From an uncultured bacterium (GTDB lineage Bacteria > Planctomycetota > Phycisphaerae > Phycisphaerales > SM1A02), in contig CAIOTP010000296.1 of assembly GCA_903861235.1 (NCBI GenBank), positions 1-7,903 of the forward strand: a stretch of DNA of 7,903 nt, written 5' to 3'. The notes under the pieces are model-generated. The model saw nothing but the letters and a program-made list of their open reading frames with translations. It was not told where the DNA came from and did not search any database. The translations under genes were made by a program, and so were the position numbers. Shown one piece after another: positions 5,891 to 7,903 of the stretch; the stretch's first letter is position 1, and every line of letters begins with the position of its first letter.

Positions 5891-6616
5891 GTGACCAAGC
5901 CTTACCAGCGCGTCGTCCTGAAGGTCAGCGGAGAGAGCTTCGCGCAGGAGGGGCACCTGGGCATCTCCCCCGAGGAACTCGGCGTGATCGCGGGCGAGAT
6001 CGCCCAGGCTCGCCGCCTCTGCCCGAACCTGCAGCTGGCGGTGGTGGTGGGCGGCGGCAACATCGTGCGCGGGGCGCGGCTGGCGGAGACCGGTCGCATT
6101 GCGCAGAGCACCGCCGACTACATGGGCATGCTGGGCACCGTGATCAACGGACTGGCGCTTCGCGAGGCGCTCGAGGGCATGGGCGTGCCCAGTCGCCTGC
6201 TGACCGCGCTGCAGATCACGGCGGTGGCCGAGCCCTTCATCCGGGGACGTGCCCTCCGGCACATGGAGAAGGGCCGCGTGATCGTGCTGGCCGCCGGCAC
6301 GGGCAACCCCTTCTTCACCACGGACACCTGCGCCAGCCTGCGGGCGGTCGAGCTGCAGGCCGAGGTGCTGCTCAAGGCCACCAAGGTGGACGGGATCTAT
6401 TCCGCCGATCCGCGGAAGGACCCCAAGGCCACCCGCTACCAGACCCTGAAGTTCAACGAGGTGCTCGAGAAGCGCCTGGCCGTGATGGACCTGACCGCCA
6501 TGACCATGTGCATGGAGCACGACCTGCCCGTGCAGGTGTTCGACTTCCGCGTGCCCGGCAACGTGGCCCGCGCGGTGCAGGGCGAGGCCATCGGCACGCT
6601 CGTGCGCAACGGCTGA
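5891..6616 (+). CDS. pyrH: UMP kinase
   Basis: UMP kinase phosphorylates UMP to UDP with ATP, the committed kinase step of bacterial pyrimidine nucleotide synthesis, in the cytoplasm. The 241-residue product is the usual bacterial length (E. coli 241) and belongs to the amino-acid kinase fold, unrelated to eukaryotic UMP/CMP kinases. Diagnostic stretches are present throughout: VLKVSGES with K11 (9-16), the VVVGGGNIVRGA loop (51-62), DYMGMLGTVINGLA (76-89), AGTGNPFFTTD (135-145) for UMP and phosphate binding, and LKATKVDGIYSADP (161-174). The start is GTG with a good ribosome site. It stands alone behind its own promoter, divergent from the VWA operon. In many bacteria pyrH follows rpsB and tsf; here those genes are not adjacent, but frr still follows as is usual. 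Confidence 0.98.
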   Translation: MTKPYQRVVLKVSGESFAQEGHLGISPEELGVIAGEIAQARRLCPNLQLAVVVGGGNIVRGARLAETGRIAQSTADYMGMLGTVINGLALREALEGMGVPSRLLTALQITAVAEPFIRGRALRHMEKGRVIVLAAGTGNPFFTTDTCASLRAVELQAEVLLKATKVDGIYSADPRKDPKATRYQTLKFNEVLEKRLAVMDLTAMTMCMEHDLPVQVFDFRVPGNVARAVQGEAIGTLVRNG

Positions 6617-6624
6617 GCGGCGGC

Positions 6625-6639
6625 GGGGCCGCGGGCCCC
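6625..6639 (+). other. GC-rich hairpin between pyrH and frr
   Basis: GGGGCC and GGCCCC form a perfect 6-base-pair stem around a GCG loop, 8 bases after the pyrH stop. There is no T-run after it, so a simple intrinsic terminator is not supported. It could stabilise the pyrH mRNA end, act as a weak attenuator, or be a chance product of the high GC content. Confidence 0.35.
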
Positions 6640-6648
6640 TGCTATTCT
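6640..6648 (+). promoter_or_regulatory. Possible extended -10 promoter element for frr
   Basis: TGCTATTCT fits the extended -10 pattern TGnTATnnT and is a small AT-rich island in the 57-base pyrH-frr gap. There is no -35 at the right distance, which extended -10 promoters can lack. Transcription would start near 6655, just before the frr ribosome site. Weak call. Confidence 0.3.
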
Positions 6649-6659
6649 CGCCTTCCTTC

Positions 6660-6667
6660 AAAGGAGG
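6660..6667 (+). promoter_or_regulatory. Ribosome binding site of frr (decides the GTG start)
   Basis: AAAGGAGG is a near-perfect Shine-Dalgarno, 6 bases before the GTG at 6674. It is the strongest ribosome site in the window. Confidence 0.85.
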
Positions 6668-6673
6668 CCTGCG

Positions 6674-7240
6674 GTGGACCTGGACACGACCCTGCTCGAG
6701 TGCGAAGACCGGATGGAGAAGAGCGTGGACTACCTGCAGCGCGAGCTGCGGGGCATGCGCACCGGCCGCGCCAGCACGGCCATGCTGGAATACGTGAAGG
6801 TGGACTACTACGGCAGCGCCACCGACCTGCGCGAGCTGGCGGCGATCAGCGTGGCCGAGGCCACCCAGCTGCTGGTGAAGCCCTTCGATCCCGGCGCCAA
6901 GAACGAGATCATCAAGGCCATCGAGAAGGCCGGACTGGGACTGAACCCGCAGGCCGAGGGAAGCCAGATCCGCATCAACGTGCCCGCGCCGAGCTCCGAC
7001 CGGCGCAAGCAGCTGGCCGCCCAGGTGAAGAAGCTGGCCGAGGAGAGCAAGGTCAGCATCCGCAACGAGCGGCGCGACGCGAACAAGGCGATCGACGGCC
7101 TGCAGGCGGACAAGTCCGCGGGCGTCACCGAGGACGGCGCGAAGCGGGCCAAGGAGACGGTCGACGAGTTCACCAAGAAGCACACCGCCCGCGTGGACGA
7201 GCTGGCGGAGAAGAAGGTGGCCGAGATCGAGGAGGTCTAG
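6674..7240 (+). CDS. frr: Ribosome recycling factor
   Basis: RRF works with EF-G to split the post-termination ribosome so that its subunits can be reused; it is an essential cytoplasmic translation factor. The 188-residue length is normal (E. coli 185). The sequence shows the long first helix (LQRELRGMRTGRAS, 21-34), then the beta-rich domain II (about 35-104, including VDYYGSATDLRELAAISV and LVKPFDPGAKNEIIKAIEKA). The two long helices of domain I follow, with SDRRKQLAAQVKKLAEESK (108-126) and the hallmark RNERRDANK (130-138). R133 lies at the place of the functionally important E. coli R132. It starts with GTG. The gene is rich in Lys, unlike the minus-strand operon. It ends 3 bases before nrdR and carries the nrdR ribosome site in its last codons. 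Confidence 0.98.
   Translation: MDLDTTLLECEDRMEKSVDYLQRELRGMRTGRASTAMLEYVKVDYYGSATDLRELAAISVAEATQLLVKPFDPGAKNEIIKAIEKAGLGLNPQAEGSQIRINVPAPSSDRRKQLAAQVKKLAEESKVSIRNERRDANKAIDGLQADKSAGVTEDGAKRAKETVDEFTKKHTARVDELAEKKVAEIEEV
7231..7236 (+). promoter_or_regulatory. Ribosome binding site of nrdR inside the end of frr
   Basis: GGAGGT overlaps the last two sense codons (Glu-Val) of frr and stands 7 bases before the TTG at 7244. It supports the TTG start and coupling of nrdR translation to frr termination. Confidence 0.8.
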
Positions 7241-7243
7241 CCG

Positions 7244-7756
7244 TTGCGCTGTCCCTCCTGCGACGCCGACAACGACAAGGTGATCGACAGCCGCCCGGGC
7301 GAGGACGGCTCGGCGATCCGCCGGCGCCGCGAGTGCCTGGCGTGCGGCAAGCGGTACACCACCTACGAGCGCGTGGAGCGGGCGGCTCGCCTGACCGTGG
7401 TCAAGCGGGACGGCGCCCGCGTGCCCTTCGACGCCGAGAAGCTCATGCGCGGCCTGCAGGCGGCCTGCGGCAAGCGTCCGATCGCCCAGGAGGCGAAGGA
7501 ACGCCTGGTGCAGTCGCTCGACGAGGAGCTGCACCGCGCCTTCGACCGCGAGGTGGAGAGCGCCGAGATCGGCCGTCGTCTGGCCGCCCGATTGCGTGAC
7601 CTGGATCCGATCGCCTACGTGCGGTTCGCCAGCGAGCACTACGGCTTCGCCAGCATCGAGGAGTTCGCCGCCGAGATGGTGGCGCTGCAGAACCGCCCGG
7701 TTCGGCTGCCCAACGAACGAGACCTCTTCCCCCCCGCCCGACCCGAGAAGACCTGA
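7244..7756 (+). CDS. nrdR: Transcriptional repressor NrdR
   Basis: NrdR is the ATP/dATP-sensing repressor of ribonucleotide reductase operons; it binds paired NrdR boxes in nrd promoters. The 170-residue protein (E. coli 149) starts with TTG, giving the canonical MRCPSC. The N-terminal zinc ribbon has C3, C6, C31 and C34, with the basic RRRREC and RYTTYERVE stretches typical of the family. The ATP-cone follows at about 49-139 (LTVVKRDGARVPFDAEKLMRGL at its start, IAYVRFASEHYGF near its end). A C-terminal tail of about 20 residues (RPVRLPNERDLFPPARPEKT) extends beyond the cone and explains the extra length. It lies between frr and thrS with no nrd gene in view, so its targets are elsewhere. 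Confidence 0.97.
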   Translation: MRCPSCDADNDKVIDSRPGEDGSAIRRRRECLACGKRYTTYERVERAARLTVVKRDGARVPFDAEKLMRGLQAACGKRPIAQEAKERLVQSLDEELHRAFDREVESAEIGRRLAARLRDLDPIAYVRFASEHYGFASIEEFAAEMVALQNRPVRLPNERDLFPPARPEKT

Positions 7757-7757
7757 C

Positions 7758-7903
7758 ATGCCCGTCATCACGCTGCCCGATGGATCCAAGCGCACCTACG
7801 ACAAGGCCGTGCCCGCGGCACAGGTGGCCGCCGACATCGGCGCGGGCCTGGCCAAGGCCGCCGTCGGCGCCACGGTGGACGGCGAGCTGCGCGACCTCTC
7901 GGC
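7758..7903 (+). CDS. thrS: Threonyl-tRNA synthetase, N-terminal part only
   Basis: Only 48 codons are visible before the window ends. The start MPVITLPDGSKRTYDK closely matches the beginning of bacterial ThrRS, and the visible part is the TGS domain (ITLPDGS, then VAADIGAGLAKAAVGATVDGEL). The full enzyme charges tRNA-Thr and edits Ser-tRNA-Thr; its catalytic core is off the edge. The ATG lies one base after the nrdR stop (TGA C ATG), and an upstream GAGAAG can serve as a ribosome site, so it is probably co-transcribed with nrdR. There is no room for a leader regulating thrS alone. Confidence 0.95.
   Translation, partial: MPVITLPDGSKRTYDKAVPAAQVAADIGAGLAKAAVGATVDGELRDLS

Noticed and set aside
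6625..6639. Intrinsic terminator after pyrH
   Set aside because: The stem is good but no T-run follows, and frr begins 35 bases later in the same direction.
5819..7795. A 658-codon open frame on the minus strand opposite pyrH, frr, nrdR and the start of thrS
   Set aside because: It covers four well-identified plus-strand genes and their gaps. Its translation is low-complexity His/Leu/Gly/Val-rich with no recognisable domain, as expected when high GC at third positions removes stops from the antisense frame.

Overview
The window is a very GC-rich piece of a bacterial chromosome carrying two divergent gene blocks. The left 5.8 kb is one tightly packed minus-strand operon. The right 2 kb is a plus-strand housekeeping cluster: pyrH, frr, nrdR and the start of thrS. 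I see no mobile element, CRISPR array, tRNA or rRNA. The combination of a VWA / TPR-like / ExbB / ExbD / ExbD operon, very Ala- and Arg-rich proteins, and several non-ATG starts suggests a planctomycete, perhaps of the Phycisphaerae. This is inference at moderate confidence; another high-GC Gram-negative lineage is possible.

Minus-strand operon, in transcription order from 5797 down to 1: (1) a membrane-anchored von Willebrand factor A (VWA) protein; (2) a 281-residue exported helical protein; (3) an ExbB/TolQ proton-channel subunit; (4) and (5) two ExbD/TolR subunits; (6) a 774-residue exported helical-repeat (TPR-like) protein; (7) a protein cut by the window edge. Six junctions join these seven genes. 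Five are 4-base ATGA overlaps and one is a 17-base overlap, so the set is almost certainly co-transcribed and translationally coupled. The layout suggests a proton-motive-force-driven inner-membrane motor (ExbB with two different ExbDs) working with a periplasmic VWA domain and two periplasmic helical-repeat proteins.

The most interesting point is that the VWA protein is built like TonB. It has a short cytoplasmic N-terminus, one transmembrane helix with Ser and His at the TonB S16/H20 spacing plus a Leu at the L27 position, and an Ala/Pro-rich periplasmic linker. A VWA domain with an intact metal site stands where the TonB C-terminal domain would be. It may be the energised output of this motor.

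Plus-strand cluster: a 93-base divergent intergenic region holds a plausible sigma70-type promoter for pyrH (UMP kinase). frr (ribosome recycling factor), nrdR (ribonucleotide reductase repressor) and thrS (threonyl-tRNA synthetase) follow. frr, nrdR and thrS are closely spaced (3 bases, then 1 base). pyrH to frr has a 57-base gap containing a GC-rich hairpin and a possible extended -10 element.
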